Source of the DNA: Sphingomonadales bacterium UBA2683
Lineage (GTDB): Bacteria; Pseudomonadota; Alphaproteobacteria; Sphingomonadales; Sphingomonadaceae
Length of the DNA stretch: 64,000 nt
NCBI GenBank assembly: GCA_002354635.1
Contig: DELZ01000003.1
Coordinates: 62,001-126,000 of the forward strand
Direction: 5' to 3'
A model generated the notes under the pieces. It was not told the origin of the DNA. It was given only the letters and a program-made list of their open reading frames with translations, and ran no database searches. Positions 1 through 8,265 of the stretch are shown here, one piece after another (position 1 is the stretch's first letter; each line of letters opens with the position of its first letter). The translations under genes were made by a program, and so were the position numbers.

Positions 1-2
1 GG

Positions 3-200
3 CGGGTATGCCGCGGGATCGAGATCGATCCTGGCTTTGTCGATGTCTGCGTCAGGCGCTGGGAGAAGCTGACCGGCGGACAAGCCGTGCTTTGCAAAAC
101 GGGCGAGTCCTTTGCCGAGGTTGCGGCCCGCCGGACCGGAGAGCAGGCCGCTGGCTTGCCTGCCGATCCGCCCACGGATGACAAGGGAGAGCTGTCATGA
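3..200 (+). CDS. DNA methyltransferase, C-terminal end (partial)
   Basis: The window opens inside a reading frame that ends at 198-200. The visible 65 residues begin with a stretch reading RGIEIDPGFVDVCVRRW, followed by EKLTGGQAVL. That pattern is characteristic of the C-terminal end of N4/N6 (beta-class) DNA methyltransferases, where the product rejoins the SAM-binding region. The stop overlaps the start of the next gene by ATGA (197-200), so the two are probably translationally coupled. Methylase, DUF5681 and terminase in this order is a typical phage-derived arrangement. The N-terminal part, possibly with a ParB-like domain as in many sphingomonad prophage methylases, lies outside the window. 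Confidence 0.72.
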   Translation, partial: RVCRGIEIDPGFVDVCVRRWEKLTGGQAVLCKTGESFAEVAARRTGEQAAGLPADPPTDDKGELS

Positions 201-625
201 GCGTTAATAAAGGCACGCCCTCTGGCGAAGAAAGCTACGAGGTCGGATACGGCAAGCCGCCCAAAGAGCATCAGTTTCAGAAAGGCAACAAACTAGGCAA
301 GGGCCAGAAAAAAGGCGCCAAGGCGCTCAAGACCATCGTCAAGGAAGTATCTGGGCAGAAGCTGCAGGTCAAGCTTCGGGGCAAGACAAAGAAACTTACC
401 ATGCTTGAGCTCGCCATCCAGCAATTGTTCTCCAAGGCTAGCAAGGGAGATTTGAACGCTACGGCGAAGATGATTGCGCTGACCGAGATGTACCTGCCCC
501 AGGACGAAGCCGGGGAGCGCGATGCTGAAACGCAAAAGGCTGACATGGATGCGCTCAGGGACTTCATCGCCCTTCAGGACCAATTGGAGGCAGCTGAGGA
601 AGATGAGGAGGACCAAGGTGACTGA
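197..625 (+). CDS. DUF5681 domain protein, phage packaging-associated
   Basis: A 142-residue basic, hydrophilic protein. Residues 20-40 carry a stretch of the form H-Q-F-Q-K-G-N-K-L-G-K-G-Q-K-K-G, the hallmark of DUF5681 proteins. These usually sit directly upstream of a terminase large subunit and are thought to act as a small-terminase-like or accessory DNA-binding partner; that role is inference. The C-terminus is acidic (EEDEEDQGD). The start overlaps the methylase stop by four bases. The stop lies inside the start region of the terminase (618), so the three genes form one tightly packed operon. Confidence 0.75.
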   Translation: MSVNKGTPSGEESYEVGYGKPPKEHQFQKGNKLGKGQKKGAKALKTIVKEVSGQKLQVKLRGKTKKLTMLELAIQQLFSKASKGDLNATAKMIALTEMYLPQDEAGERDAETQKADMDALRDFIALQDQLEAAEEDEEDQGD

Positions 626-2045
626 CCTAAACCCCATGGCATTCGCATTGATGACTCGCGGATTGGCACACGAAGACTTTACCTTTTTCGTATTCCGTGC
701 CTTTCGTGAACTGCATGGGCGAAGCCTGGTTCCAAACTGGCACATTGCGACTATCGCGCACCATCTCGTTAAATCGACTTTGGGTGATGAGCGCCGGCTC
801 ATCATCACGATGCCTCCGCGCTCACTAAAGAGCTTCATGGCAAGCGTTTGTCTTCCGGCATGGATCCTGGGGCACAATCCTCGGGAGAAGATCGTGTGTG
901 CCTCCTACGGCCAGAAGCTGTCGGAAGAATTCGCATTCGAGACGCGCCGCCTGATGCAGACCACTTTCTATCGATCGGTATTCCCGAACACGCATCTCAA
1001 TCCCAAAAAATCTAGTCTCGAGGTACTGGCGACCACGCGAGGGGGACAGCGCCGGGCCACCTCGGTGGGGGGGTCGCTTACCGGGCTTGGCGGCAATCTC
1101 ATTATCATTGATGATCCGATTAAGGCGAGCGATGCGCACTCCGAAGTTGCCCGCGAAAATGCCATCCAGTGGTACGGAGCAACCGTGGCGAGCCGGCTCG
1201 ATGATCCCAAAAAGGGGCGGATCATTGTCATTGCCCAGCGCCTGCACATGGAGGATCTCCCGGGTCAGCTGCTGGCGCAGGGCCGGTGGCAGCACCTCGA
1301 CCTCCCCCTCATCGAATGGAAAGATCGCGAGATCGAGATAGGGCCAACGAGAATAGTTTCCCGGCCTGCCGGTCATATTCTCCACGAAGAGCGCATTGAT
1401 GAGGAGGAAATCTCCCGCCTGCGCTCAGAGATGGGCGAGCGGGATTTTGAAGCACAATACAACCAGCGCCCGCTGCCTCCAGGCGGCGCCCTGTTCAAGG
1501 GTAGTTGGCTCCAGCGATATGACGAGCGGCCCCAGTCCCATCAGGTCGAGGGCATTTTCCAGAGCTGGGATACCGCCTATTCAACCGGCGAGCACAATGA
1601 CTACTCGGTTTGCTCGACCTGGGCGCTCTCGGGCAAGCGTTGCTTTCTGCTCGACATATTCAGGGAGAAGCTGGAGTTTGCCGAGCTCGAGAAGGCGGTC
1701 CAGCACCAACGGGAGAAATGGAAGGCCAATCTCGTAATTGTTGAAAAGGCCGGGTCTGGTATCAGCCTGTACCAGAATATCAAGCACGAAGGCCGCAATC
1801 ACTGGCTCGTGAACATATCACCGGCTGGTTCCAAGCAGGACCGTGCTTCGCAGCAATCACCAAAGTTCGAGCGCGGTGAGGTCTTGCTACCTCATGACGC
1901 GCCGTGGCTGAGAACCTTCGAGGACGAGCTGCTTGGATTCCCGCATGTCAAACATGACGATCAGGTCGACAGCATGGTCCAGTTTCTTGCAGCTCTGGAT
2001 ACGGGTGAGCTTCTGCGCCGGGCTGAACATGCCAATCGCCTTTGA
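618..2045 (+). CDS. Phage terminase large subunit
   Basis: The packaging motor and nuclease that cuts and pumps phage DNA into capsids. The frame is open from 522, but a GTG at 618 preceded by GAGGAGG at 605-611 is the best start and gives 475 residues. The N-terminal ATPase has a Walker A-like MPPRSLKS at about 65-72 and a Walker B LIIIDD at 161-166. The RNase H-like nuclease starts at SWDTAYSTG (Asp about 318) and ends with the conserved KHDDQVDS (about 445-452). The gene looks intact, yet no portal, capsid or tail gene follows. A second terminase fragment with the same HDDQVD ending lies at 3321. It is therefore probably a remnant or a stand-alone packaging cassette. Confidence 0.85.
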   Translation: MTDLNPMAFALMTRGLAHEDFTFFVFRAFRELHGRSLVPNWHIATIAHHLVKSTLGDERRLIITMPPRSLKSFMASVCLPAWILGHNPREKIVCASYGQKLSEEFAFETRRLMQTTFYRSVFPNTHLNPKKSSLEVLATTRGGQRRATSVGGSLTGLGGNLIIIDDPIKASDAHSEVARENAIQWYGATVASRLDDPKKGRIIVIAQRLHMEDLPGQLLAQGRWQHLDLPLIEWKDREIEIGPTRIVSRPAGHILHEERIDEEEISRLRSEMGERDFEAQYNQRPLPPGGALFKGSWLQRYDERPQSHQVEGIFQSWDTAYSTGEHNDYSVCSTWALSGKRCFLLDIFREKLEFAELEKAVQHQREKWKANLVIVEKAGSGISLYQNIKHEGRNHWLVNISPAGSKQDRASQQSPKFERGEVLLPHDAPWLRTFEDELLGFPHVKHDDQVDSMVQFLAALDTGELLRRAEHANRL

Positions 2046-2114
2046 TGGCACAGCAGTCATCCAACGTGAAATGCGCGAGATTGCCGCACGTTCCATCGCT
2101 TGAGTAGATGCAAT

Positions 2115-2132
2115 ACTCACTCAACGGTGAGT
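2115..2132. repeat. Short inverted repeat between convergent gene ends
   Basis: ACTCAC-N6-GTGAGT is a perfect 6-bp inverted repeat between the end of the terminase gene (2045) and the 3' end of the truncated minus-strand gene (2134). It may be a bidirectional transcription end or a leftover binding site. There is no T-run to support a classical terminator. Confidence 0.35.
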
Positions 2133-2133
2133 G

Positions 2134-2495
2134 CTATTCTGGCATATCCTTATCTCGGTACCCGCCAACGACAAAAATAAAGGTCTGCACATCTATCCGG
2201 TCGCGTGGATTCAACTCGGCAATCCCCAATTCAGTTTGCTCGGCCATGTCGAGAAGGGTCTCATATGTGTGCCGGCCCACATTGGCGTCATAGATATACT
2301 GAAATTCATGCCCTGTGCGTTCGGCGAAATCTAATGTTACTGTGGGTTTCAGGAACATATGGCGATCCGGTTTCCAAAAGAAAGGAAAGTATGTGGCCAT
2401 TGGCCATGTCAGGCGCTCGCTTCGCATTGCCTTGCGCATAGTTGCTGCACCGGTATCATATTCACCTCCTGCAAAACGAGCCGCGCCCTGCAGAT
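2134..2495 (-). pseudogene. Truncated hypothetical gene, 5' end cut off by the IS6 element
   Basis: The minus-strand frame has an internal Met at 2439. However, the frame stays open upstream of it (reading ...LQGAARFAGGEYDTGAAT before MRKAMRSERLTW) right up to the left end of the IS at 2496. This shows a C-terminal fragment of about 120 residues whose N-terminus has been lost. The segment MRSERLTWPMATYFPFFWKP and the ending DRIDVQTFIFVVGGYRD look like a conserved folded protein rather than a random frame. I do not recognise the family. It converges on the terminase gene. Confidence 0.55.
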
Positions 2496-3320
2496 GGTGC
2501 TGTCAAAGCAAAGTGGCTGATCAGTCGCGGCGCTGCTAAATGGCCTAGATGAGCAAGTCCGATAACCCATTCCGCTACTTCAATTCGTCTCGTGAGGTGA
2601 TCCGCCTTGTTGTTATGCTGTACGTTCGTTTTCCGCTGAGTTTGCGGAACGTCGAGGACCTGCTGTTGGAGCGCGGCATCGATATCTGTCACGAAACCGT
2701 GCGTTTGTGGTGGAACAGGTTCGGCCCGATATTTGCGGCTGATATTCGCCGGCAGCGGGTAAGCCGGATGCGCGGCTTTCGCCAATGGCGCTGGCACCTT
2801 GATGAGGTGTTCGTGAAAATCAACGGCGAGACGCACTATCTGTGGCGTGCTGTCGATCACGAAGGCGAGATTCTCGAGAGCTATGTTACCAAGAAACGCG
2901 ACAAATCAGCGGCTCTGGCGTTCATGAAGCGAGCGTTAAAGCGCCACGGGAAAGCAGAATCTATCGTGACTGACGGGTTGAGATCCTATCCCGCTGCGAT
3001 GCGCGACCTTGGCAATGTCGATCGTCGGGATATGGGCCGCTGGCTCAACAATCGAGCCGAGAATAGTCACTTGCCGTTCCGACGACGAGAGCGCGCAATG
3101 CTGCGTTTTAGGCAAATGAAAACGCTACAGAAGTTCGTCTCAGTCCACGCCTCTATTTACAATCACTTCAACTCCGAACGCCATCTTGTCGACCGCAAAA
3201 CTTACAGGACACGACGCTCGGCCGCACTGGCCGAGTGGCAAAATCTCGCGGCCTGACGTAATCTCGATCTGGCTTTTGGTGCGCCAATCGGAGACGAGTT
3301 GCGGTTAAACTGACAGCGCC
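2496..3320. mobile_element. IS6-family insertion sequence
   Basis: An 825-bp element with one transposase and terminal inverted repeats. The left end GGTGCTGTCAAAGCAAA (2496-2512) matches the complement of the right end, GGCGCTGTCAGTTTAAC (3304-3320), best over the outer ten bases (GGYGCTGTCA). Size and layout fit the IS6 family. The 8 bp flanking it (CTGCAGAT on the left, TCCTCGCG on the right) are not the same, so there is no target duplication. Both flanks are truncated genes, as expected after an IS6-mediated adjacent deletion or replicon fusion. Confidence 0.85.
2549..3256 (+). CDS. IS6-family DDE transposase
   Basis: A 235-residue transposase that moves the element by replicative transposition. 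The N-terminal part (about 15-65) is the helix-turn-helix region (SLRNVEDLLLERGIDICHETVRLW). The RNase H-like core has Asp85 (WHLDEVFVKI), Asp142 (VTDGLRSY) and Glu171 in the NNRAENSH block, followed by the RRRERAMLRFR motif typical of the alphaproteobacterial IS6 branch. The frame is complete and uninterrupted, so the enzyme is probably functional. It fills nearly the whole space between the terminal repeats. Confidence 0.93.
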   Translation: MSKSDNPFRYFNSSREVIRLVVMLYVRFPLSLRNVEDLLLERGIDICHETVRLWWNRFGPIFAADIRRQRVSRMRGFRQWRWHLDEVFVKINGETHYLWRAVDHEGEILESYVTKKRDKSAALAFMKRALKRHGKAESIVTDGLRSYPAAMRDLGNVDRRDMGRWLNNRAENSHLPFRRRERAMLRFRQMKTLQKFVSVHASIYNHFNSERHLVDRKTYRTRRSAALAEWQNLAA

Positions 3321-3500
3321 TCCTCGCGCCATGATGACCAGGTGGATGCGCTCTCGCAGCTACTCCTTTGGGTGCAAGATATGGACACATATCGGACTCC
3401 GGAAATTGCCGGGCCTGAAGAGATGATCACAGGCGAAGACGATGAACGTGTGATCTCCACTGCGCCCGGGCAGGAAAAGGATCCTTGGGGGGCATATTGA
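3321..3500 (+). pseudogene. Second terminase large subunit, C-terminal fragment
   Basis: Directly after the right IS end, a frame runs 59 codons to a stop at 3498-3500 without an initiation codon of its own. It begins SSRHDDQVDALSQLLLWVQ, matching the nuclease C-terminus of terminases (KHDDQVDSMVQFL in the gene at 618), then a divergent acidic tail ending in KDPWGAY. It is thus the 3' end of a different terminase gene whose first 400 or so codons were removed together with the left flank of the IS. It is too short to be listed by simple gene finders. Confidence 0.72.
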
Positions 3501-3595
3501 ATTGGGTTACCCGGCTTCGTCCTAACGGATCTGCGCCTGGATCCCAGCAGTCTAACAAGGGCGCAACTCGTAGCATCGCCGCTGACAAAACACCG

Positions 3596-4285
3596 CTAAT
3601 TCTCGACTGAGAAGCTGTCATCAATCAACAGGTCTTCATAAAATGCGCCATAAGGCAATTCAGGATGCGAAATCTGGATCTCAAGGATCCAAAGGCCAGC
3701 CGTTGGTGGATTTTCGAATTCACTTAGCCAACCGGCTTTGTAGATCGCATGGGGGAAATCGCTCAGGCGGTGTCCGAGAATGTCGTGATTGAATGTCCAA
3801 CCTCGCCGTTTCGCTTCCCGTGCGGCAAAATCGTGCAGGGCCATCCCCGTTGCTCTGGTTTCCCGCCAATGGTCTGCTACGGAGTGCCAGATATCTCGCG
3901 CTGCGTGTGCACAAGCTGCCTTTTGTTCGTCTTTGCCGACTACAAAGGTATCTCCTGCATCACCTTCTAAACCGTCCCAGATTACCCCGAGATCTACAAA
4001 ATAAATGTCATCACCTTCCAAGAAGATAGCCTCGTCTACAGGTTGGCGAAAGCCCTTAAGCGTTTCTTTGCCAAATCGTATGAGAGGGGAGTGCCAGTGT
4101 CTGTCCATGCCCATCACTTGCAGTTCGTGATTGGCTAGTTCGATTGCGTCTTTACCTGTCATTCCAACGGTAATCTTGGAACCAATTCTCTGAACCGCTT
4201 CCTTCGTTCTCTCGCGCGTCGATAGCATCCCCTCGATGGAGAATTTTTCGCCAACGCCTTCTGGATTGCCTAGGTCCTTCGCCAT
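3596..4285 (-). CDS. M24-family metallopeptidase-like protein
   Basis: About 229 residues of the pita-bread (methionine aminopeptidase / creatinase) fold. Visible metal-ligand motifs are the paired Asp region YFVDLGVIWDGLEGDAGDTFVVG, the His region HDILGHRLSDFPH and the Glu in WILEIQI. It lacks the N-terminal domain of aminopeptidase P or creatinase, so it is a catalytic-domain-only form. ATG 4285 has GGAG eight bases upstream; the frame extends to a TTG at 4291. It stands alone between phage debris and the catabolic genes. Substrate unknown; other members cleave N-terminal or Xaa-Pro bonds or small C-N bonds. Confidence 0.75.
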   Translation of the reverse strand: MAKDLGNPEGVGEKFSIEGMLSTRERTKEAVQRIGSKITVGMTGKDAIELANHELQVMGMDRHWHSPLIRFGKETLKGFRQPVDEAIFLEGDDIYFVDLGVIWDGLEGDAGDTFVVGKDEQKAACAHAARDIWHSVADHWRETRATGMALHDFAAREAKRRGWTFNHDILGHRLSDFPHAIYKAGWLSEFENPPTAGLWILEIQISHPELPYGAFYEDLLIDDSFSVEN

Positions 4286-4856
4286 CCTCAATGCTCCGAT
4301 CTTGCTGAGCCTAGATGATAGCCGCCATCAGGAGCTTGATCAATGGAGGCGTCGGGAAAACAGGGATCTCTATATTACGCAGGTATGCCTCCTAGGAACC
4401 AGTTTTCAAGATTACTACAGTTCCAGGAAGGCCACGGTAGAAGTGAAGGACGAAGAACTGGCCATGCACCCGACGGTCATCTCCAGCTTGAAGATCGATC
4501 CCATGCCGAAGGCGCAACCTGCAGCGGTGACATTGCCAGAAAGCGTGGTCTGGAAAGGTAAAATGTCAGAATCTGCAATTCCGCTACCCTGAAGGTCCCC
4601 ATGTATCCCAAACTGAAAGTCTATGGTGAGCTGAGCACCAATCACCCGTCCTTTGGCGAGTGGAGCAAAGGTTCCGCCAAGCGGTGCCGAGATTTTCCGG
4701 CAATTGACCATCGCCTCCATGCTTGCCCGCATTGAGCAAGTTCCAACGGTTTTCCGATGCCGCCTATCGATGTCAATTGGGTCGTCGGAAGTATGACTCT
4801 TAGGCCAATTCTAGGGGGACACCAAGATACGGATTGAAGAATCAATGAGCATATAG
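4286..4856. other. Intergenic stretch with no supported gene
   Basis: About 570 bases between the M24 peptidase and the crotonase. Open frames exist on both strands (up to about 118 codons), but none shows a recognisable domain, a ribosome binding site or a convincing composition. It may contain eroded coding DNA. Confidence 0.5.
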
Positions 4857-4875
4857 TCAGTGACTGTTGACTCAT
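4857..4875 (-). promoter_or_regulatory. Putative regulator binding site upstream of the crotonase gene
   Basis: Read on the minus strand the site is ATGAGTCAACAGTCACTGA. It agrees at 17 of 19 positions with the palindromic site at 24925 and at 14 of 19 with a site before the TonB receptor (9940). It lies about 100 bp upstream of the crotonase start. The shared sequence is seen directly; the role as an operator is inferred. Confidence 0.45.
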
Positions 4876-4976
4876 TCAATATCGGCATGTAGCTTTGCTT
4901 CGAATTTACGGTGTTCTGTGTGACGGTCGTTTCCCGCACATCCGCCAAAGTTAATTTAAAAAGCGAGGCTATATCG

Positions 4977-5792
4977 ATGAACTTTGCCAATTATCAAACC
5001 ATACTTTTTGAACGGCGCGGGCGAATACTTGAAATCATGCTCAATCGACCGGAAAAACTTAACGCAGTCGACGAACTTATGCACGAGGAGCTGGCACGTC
5101 TGTTTACCGATGTATCAAATGACCCGGATTGCGATGTCGCAGTGATCACCGGAGCAGGCCGAGCCTTCTCATCGGGCGGAGACATCGACTGGATGCAGAA
5201 CATGATAGACGATCCTGCGCGGTTTGAAAAAACGGCGCGCGAGGGTCGACAGATCGTCTACTCGCTGCTCGATTGCGAAAAGCCGCTTATCGCCAAATTG
5301 AATGGGCATGCGACGGGCCTCGGTGCAACAATTGCTCTGCTTTGTGACATTATCTATGCATCTGAAACCGCAAAGATCGGTGATCCACACGTCTCGGTCG
5401 GCTTTGTTGCAGGTGATGGCGGTGCGGTGATTTGGCCTCAGCTTATCGGCTATGCTCGCGCGAAGGAGTTCTTGTTAACTGGCGACCTGCTGACCGCAAC
5501 ACAAGCTGCCCAGATAGGCCTCATCAATCATGCAGTGAGCCCTGACGAACTGGATGCACACGTCGAGCAATTTACCAATCGCCTGGCAACCGGCGCAACA
5601 AAGGCTATCCGCTGGACGAAGATGTCGATCAATATCGGACTACGCCAGCTCGCTCAGACCATGATGGACGCGTCGCTGGCTTATGAGGCCTTATCGAACA
5701 TCAGTCCCGATCACCAGGAGGCGGTGAACGCATTCCGCGAAAAGCGGTCACCGATCTTCGGAAAGGCCCCAGTTCAAGAAGCAACGCGATGA
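4977..5792 (+). CDS. Enoyl-CoA hydratase/isomerase (crotonase) family protein
   Basis: A 271-residue crotonase, probably acting on a CoA thioester in the beta-oxidation-like pathway of this cluster. ATG 4977 follows GAGG by eight bases; a longer frame from 4911 lacks such support. The first oxyanion-hole segment AFSSGGDI is at 64-70 and the second, GHATGLGA, at 110-117. The Glu that hydratases carry in the PEI loop appears to be His138 here, while Asp147 sits in the following GDGG loop. Hydration, isomerisation or another crotonase reaction cannot therefore be told apart. It overlaps the next gene by ATGA. Confidence 0.88.
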   Translation: MNFANYQTILFERRGRILEIMLNRPEKLNAVDELMHEELARLFTDVSNDPDCDVAVITGAGRAFSSGGDIDWMQNMIDDPARFEKTAREGRQIVYSLLDCEKPLIAKLNGHATGLGATIALLCDIIYASETAKIGDPHVSVGFVAGDGGAVIWPQLIGYARAKEFLLTGDLLTATQAAQIGLINHAVSPDELDAHVEQFTNRLATGATKAIRWTKMSINIGLRQLAQTMMDASLAYEALSNISPDHQEAVNAFREKRSPIFGKAPVQEATR

Positions 5793-6955
5793 ACTTCACC
5801 GAAAGCGACACAATTCGCCAGCTTCGCGAGACACTCCGCCGATTCATTGAGCGCGAGATGCCGCGTAACCTCGCCGCCACATGGGACAAAACAAATCACT
5901 TCCCGCGCGAAGTGTTTGAGAAATTGGCGAAGCTTGGTGTAACTGGCCTATCCGTACCCGAAGAATTTGGCGGATACGGTCGTGATATTCTGGCGACAAT
6001 GGTGGTAATCGAAGAGCTGTCGCGGCGAAGTCTAGCTGTATCGGTGCCCTATATAATGGCTGCCTGCTATGCTGGTATGAACCTCGACGAATGCGGTTCG
6101 GATACACAGAAAAAAGAGCTACTGCCGCGGGTCGTCGATGGCTCGCTGATCTTTGCTTATGGATTGACTGAACCGGACGTCGGGGCTGATTTGGCCAGTG
6201 TGAATACATGTGCCGAGCGCGTCGGTGACAATGTTCTTATCAACGGCACCAAACGCTTCTGCTCGGGAGCCGCGATAAGCGATTTCATATACACATTGGT
6301 ACGCACCGGACCAGTGGACGAGCGCTACCTGAACCTTTCTATCCTTCTGGTTCCATCCGCCGCAACCGGGATCACCATTATGCCCATAGAAAGTCTCGGT
6401 ATGAAGGGCGCCGAAACTACGGATGTCATCTTCGACAACGTTGAAATACCTAAAGCCAATATTCTAGGTGGAGAATCGGGTTGGAATGCGGGTTGGAAAA
6501 TGCTCTCCGGCCCGGGACTCGATGTCGAAAAGCTCGAAGTGGCCGCAATTGCGGTGGGCATCGCTCAGGCCGCTCTTGACGATGCTTGGGCATACGCACG
6601 CGAACGCACGCAGTTCGGGAAGGCGGTTATCGGCTACCAGTCAATCCAGCACAAGCTCGCGCAGATGAAAACCGACCTCCATGCCACTAGATTGACGCTT
6701 TACCATGCGGCTTGGCTAGCGAATGAACGATTGCCGTGCGGGATTGAGACATCCATGGCAAAGTTGCACGCAACCGAGGCTGCAAAAGCAATCGCGCTAG
6801 AGGCTCAGACTATCATGGGAGCGTACGGCTATGTCAAGGACTACGATGTTGAACGGTATGTTAGAGACGCGCTGCTATTACCGATAATAGGCGGATCCAC
6901 CGCCGTCCAAAAAAATAACATATTTAAACGCACCGACAGATTGACTGCGTATTAA
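5789..6955 (+). CDS. Acyl-CoA dehydrogenase, isovaleryl-type active site
   Basis: A full-length 388-residue flavoprotein dehydrogenase that forms an alpha,beta-double bond in an acyl-CoA. The FAD/substrate loop YGLTEPDVGADLAS lies at 124-137 and RERTQFGKAVIGYQSIQH in the C-terminal helical domain. The usual C-terminal catalytic Glu (YEGT) is replaced by IIGGS. A Glu in LDVEKLEVA (Glu247) sits where isovaleryl-CoA and long-chain dehydrogenases keep theirs. This favours a branched or bulky substrate, which is inference. It is coupled to the crotonase through an ATGA overlap, so the pair should catalyse consecutive steps. Confidence 0.9.
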   Translation: MNFTESDTIRQLRETLRRFIEREMPRNLAATWDKTNHFPREVFEKLAKLGVTGLSVPEEFGGYGRDILATMVVIEELSRRSLAVSVPYIMAACYAGMNLDECGSDTQKKELLPRVVDGSLIFAYGLTEPDVGADLASVNTCAERVGDNVLINGTKRFCSGAAISDFIYTLVRTGPVDERYLNLSILLVPSAATGITIMPIESLGMKGAETTDVIFDNVEIPKANILGGESGWNAGWKMLSGPGLDVEKLEVAAIAVGIAQAALDDAWAYARERTQFGKAVIGYQSIQHKLAQMKTDLHATRLTLYHAAWLANERLPCGIETSMAKLHATEAAKAIALEAQTIMGAYGYVKDYDVERYVRDALLLPIIGGSTAVQKNNIFKRTDRLTAY

Positions 6956-7276
6956 TGATATACCAATGTTGGGACATCTACGCAGTGTAAACCAGTGCAT
7001 TGTCTTCGCGCAGGCGAGGCCAATATAAGCTCAGGTACATTGCTTACCCCTAGAACTTCTCTATCCTCATTGCCCTTGAGATCAGAAAGAAAAATATCTC
7101 TACACTTCAAAGCCCTGAACGAGCTTTTCTTAGAAACTATTTGTCTCAAAATTATACCTGAACTTGTGCTAGAGCGCCGGCACTGCTCTGATTTAGGAAT
7201 TGCCCTTCTCGATCGGGGAAAAGCCAAAGCGCTGTTTCGTTGAGCACCATGAGAAGTGTAAACGGGATCATGGAGC
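6956..7276. other. AT-rich intergenic stretch
   Basis: About 320 bases between two convergent genes, the acyl-CoA dehydrogenase and the LysR regulator. No gene, clear terminator or repeat was recognised. Confidence 0.5.
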
Positions 7277-8167
7277 CTAGGTTTCAAGGCTCACCGCAAA
7301 TTCCAAGAACCTCTCCGCAATTCGGCTTCGCCGATCTATCGGCAAGGCCATCGCAAGCCCGATACGGTTGGCGTGTGCCGATCCCGTTATCTCCAGAAAC
7401 TTGACATTGGCCGCCGAATAATGACTGGTGACCCCAGCAACCAGCGCTACGCCAATACCGCATTGGACCAATGAAATCATGGTTTGGGCCTGAATAGCCT
7501 CTTGAACGACATTCGGCTGGAAGCCCGCCTCGCGACACATTAGCATCATGAGCGCCCGCATGTTCGGGACCTTGGTCAAAGGATGTGCGATCAGCGGCAC
7601 ATCGCGCAATTCACGGATATCGATACTCGACCGATCCGCGAAAGGTCCAGGAGACGGTACCGCTGCGATAAAGGAGTCGCGCTCTAAAACATGAATCTCG
7701 GCCTCAAAATTTTCAAGCACGGGAGTGCGAATTAGCGCAACGTCGATTTCGCGTTGTGTCAGCTTCTGCAGCAGCGCGGTCGTCCAAGATTCTTCGAGCG
7801 CGAGGTCGATGCTCGGATACTCAGATCGGAAACCACGAAGCAACTTTGGCAACAAGCTATAGGTAGCTGATCCGACGAATCCAACGCGCAGACAGCCAGT
7901 CGAACCTAGGACGCTCTCGGCCACTGCAGCCTTGACCTGTTCAATATGGAAGAGCGCTCGCACTGCATGAGGCAAGGCCGCTGTCCCTGCAGCGGTGAGC
8001 TCGACTTGGCGCCTGTCTCGCATAAACAATTGTACGCCAAGCTCTTTTTCGAATTTGGCTAGTGAGATTGATAGGGGCGGTTGGGACATATTGAGCTTCT
8101 CGGCCGCACGGTGAAAATTGAGAGTTTCAGCCAGTGCAACCAACTGCCGGAGTTGTTGTAAGTTCAT
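7277..8167 (-). CDS. LysR-family transcriptional regulator
   Basis: A 296-residue regulator starting at ATG 8167 (MNLQQLRQLVALAETLNFHR), the usual LysR N-terminus; the frame extends further upstream. Residues 1-60 form the winged helix-turn-helix (AAEKLNMSQPPLSISLAKFEKELG). The rest is the two-lobed co-inducer domain. It is divergent from the class III CoA-transferase gene, the classic arrangement for a LysR protein that controls its neighbour and itself. The co-inducer would be a pathway intermediate, not identifiable here. Confidence 0.92.
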   Translation of the reverse strand: MNLQQLRQLVALAETLNFHRAAEKLNMSQPPLSISLAKFEKELGVQLFMRDRRQVELTAAGTAALPHAVRALFHIEQVKAAVAESVLGSTGCLRVGFVGSATYSLLPKLLRGFRSEYPSIDLALEESWTTALLQKLTQREIDVALIRTPVLENFEAEIHVLERDSFIAAVPSPGPFADRSSIDIRELRDVPLIAHPLTKVPNMRALMMLMCREAGFQPNVVQEAIQAQTMISLVQCGIGVALVAGVTSHYSAANVKFLEITGSAHANRIGLAMALPIDRRSRIAERFLEFAVSLET

Positions 8168-8182
8168 TGATATGCTCCAAAT

Positions 8183-8200
8183 ATTAAAAACTGCGCTAAT
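8183..8200. promoter_or_regulatory. Candidate LysR box between divergent genes
   Basis: ATTA-N10-TAAT, a dyad of the T-N11-A type, lies 16 bp upstream of the lysR start and about 65-80 bp before the CoA-transferase start, where a LysR recognition site is expected. It is short and AT-rich, so chance is possible. Confidence 0.35.
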
Positions 8201-8265
8201 GATATTGGACCAATCGTTTCCCAATGACTAGCCCTCATGTTCCAGTCATCTTATGGGTTCTCAGT

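Noticed and set aside
2115..2132. Inverted repeat as another copy of the 19-bp cluster motif
   Set aside because: The half-sites are arranged in the opposite orientation with a six-base spacer, so it is not the same site.
4236..4732. Open frames of about 105-118 codons on both strands between the M24 peptidase and the crotonase
   Set aside because: No domain, no ribosome site, and the two strands compete; possibly eroded DNA, so left unannotated.
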